Source: Hydrogenovibrio sp. UBA650
Lineage (GTDB): Bacteria; Pseudomonadota; Gammaproteobacteria; Thiomicrospirales; Thiomicrospiraceae
Assembly: GCA_002299245.1 (NCBI GenBank)
Contig: DBOI01000166.1
Location: 1-14,759 of the forward strand
DNA length: 14,759 bases
Direction: 5' to 3'
Both the position numbers and the translations under genes were made by a program. Shown here in pieces: positions 13,828-14,759 of this stretch. The notes beneath the pieces were generated by a model. That model ran no database searches and had not been told where the DNA came from. It saw only the letters and a program-made list of their open reading frames with translations. Every line of letters begins with the position of its first letter. Position 1 is the first letter of the stretch.

Positions 13828-14759
13828 GCATAGTATTGAGGGGCAGAGTAGAGTTCCGCTTCAGGCGTGGCAATCAATACACCTTTTAAGGAGTTGGTAA
13901 AGGCCTCTGTGATTTCAACATCCACAAATTGACCAATTAATTCAGGAGAACCTTCAAAATTTACTACTCGGTTATTCTCTGTACGCCCCGCAACCTCAGT
14001 AAAAGAATTACGAGAGAGTCTCTCAACCAACACACTTTGAGTTGTTCCCACCATTGAATCGCTAATTGCCTGAGTCTGGTCATTAAGCACTTCCTGCAAC
14101 ACATATAAACGGCGTTTTTTCTTCTCCATAGGCTCATCATCAGGAAAGCCTGCCGCAGGAGTACCCGGACGCTCACTGTAGATAAAGCTGAATGAGCGAT
14201 CATATTTCAACTCTTTTACAAGCGCTAAAGTCTGTTTGAAGTCATCACAGGTCTCACCTGGAAAACCAACAATAAAATCACCAGACAGACTTAAATTCGG
14301 ACGCAGTTTACGAATTTTGCGGATGGTTGATTTATATTCCAACGCCATGTGATTACGCTTCATCATTGCCAACACACGATCTGATCCAGACTGAATGGGT
14401 AGGTGCAGATGTGAAACTAACTCAGGAATCTCTGCATAGCAGTCAATAATACTCTGCGTCATCTCATTTGGGTGTGACGTCGTATAACGAATGCGGTCAA
14501 TGCCCGGGATGGTTCTGACAGCATGCATAAGCACGGCTAAATCAGCAACCTCTCCGTCTTCCATCTCTCCACGATAAGCGTTTACATTTTGACCTAATAG
14601 ATTAACTTCTCGCACACCTTGTTGTGCCAAAGTAGCAATTTCATCCATCACATCATTAAACGGACGACTCACTTCTTCACCACGAGTATAAGGCACAACA
14701 CAGAAGGTACAATATTTAGAACAACCTTCCATAATCGACACCATCGCCGAGACACCATT
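13821..14759 (-). CDS. miaB: tRNA-2-methylthio-N6-dimethylallyladenosine synthase MiaB, C-terminal part (cut by right edge)
   Basis: MiaB is a radical-SAM enzyme that adds a methylthio group to i6A37 in tRNAs reading UNN codons. The frame is open to the right edge (NGVSAMVSIMEGC...), so the gene continues beyond the window and the ATG at 14744 is internal. The radical-SAM cluster motif CxxxCxxC is visible as CSKYCTFC, followed by VVPYTRGEEVSRP. GVREVNLLGQNVNAYRG, SGSDRVLAMMKRNH and SGDFIVGFPGETCDDF are typical. The C-terminal TRAM domain contains GRTENNRVVNFEG. The missing N-terminal domain would hold the second iron-sulfur cluster. Its position before phoH-ybeY is the E. coli one. Confidence 0.98.
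   Translation of the reverse strand, partial: NGVSAMVSIMEGCSKYCTFCVVPYTRGEEVSRPFNDVMDEIATLAQQGVREVNLLGQNVNAYRGEMEDGEVADLAVLMHAVRTIPGIDRIRYTTSHPNEMTQSIIDCYAEIPELVSHLHLPIQSGSDRVLAMMKRNHMALEYKSTIRKIRKLRPNLSLSGDFIVGFPGETCDDFKQTLALVKELKYDRSFSFIYSERPGTPAAGFPDDEPMEKKKRRLYVLQEVLNDQTQAISDSMVGTTQSVLVERLSRNSFTEVAGRTENNRVVNFEGSPELIGQFVDVEITEAFTNSLKGVLIATPEAELYSAPQYYAL

Noticed and set aside
1..14759. CRISPR array, tRNA, rRNA or insertion sequence
   Set aside because: No regularly spaced repeats, cloverleaf sequences or transposase motifs were seen; the window is almost fully coding.

Overview
The window looks like chromosomal DNA of a gammaproteobacterium with moderate to low G+C. Its housekeeping gene order (miaB-phoH-ybeY-corC-lnt, then leuS-lptE-holA-proA-nadD-rsfS-rlmH) combines blocks known from Escherichia coli and Pseudomonas. 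A sulfur-oxidiser of the Thiomicrospira/Hydrogenovibrio type is a guess from general impression only. Nearly everything is coded on the minus strand, so transcription runs from right to left.

Right part (about 9700-14759): the 3' portion of miaB (tRNA ms2i6A methylthiotransferase) runs off the right edge. It is followed by phoH/ybeZ, ybeY, corC/ybeX and lnt, the conserved set linking rRNA processing, metal or envelope homeostasis and lipoprotein N-acylation. Middle part (about 2270-9300): leuS, lptE, holA, proA, nadD, rsfS and rlmH form one tightly packed unit with gaps of 34 bases or less and two start/stop overlaps. It covers leucyl-tRNA synthesis, LPS export, the replisome clamp loader, proline and NAD synthesis and ribosome maturation. 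Between the two blocks one small plus-strand gene diverges from leuS, where E. coli has ybeL. It resembles the helical part of YbeL (DUF1451) but lacks the C-terminal zinc ribbon, and it ends tail-to-tail with lnt with overlapping stop codons.

Left part (1-2230): directly after rlmH lies a restriction-modification cassette. It contains a Dcm/M.EcoRII-like cytosine-C5 methyltransferase with an N-terminal helix-turn-helix, a Vsr very-short-patch repair endonuclease, and the start of a third gene that I read as an EcoRII-type restriction endonuclease, cut by the left edge. The three genes are coupled by ATGA and GTGA overlaps. Upstream is a promoter with a perfect TATAAT whose -35 region is buried in a nested inverted repeat, which suggests autoregulation by the methyltransferase. 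In Pseudomonas and E. coli rlmH is followed by mrdA/pbpA, so the cassette probably interrupts this order.

Across the housekeeping genes the palindrome CAGGCCTG occurs six times, far more than expected by chance, always in the same codon phase (xCA GGC CTG, Ala/Thr-Gly-Leu). This, the operator at the cassette and the ribbon-less YbeL relative are the most interesting observations. I saw no tRNA, rRNA, CRISPR array or insertion sequence.
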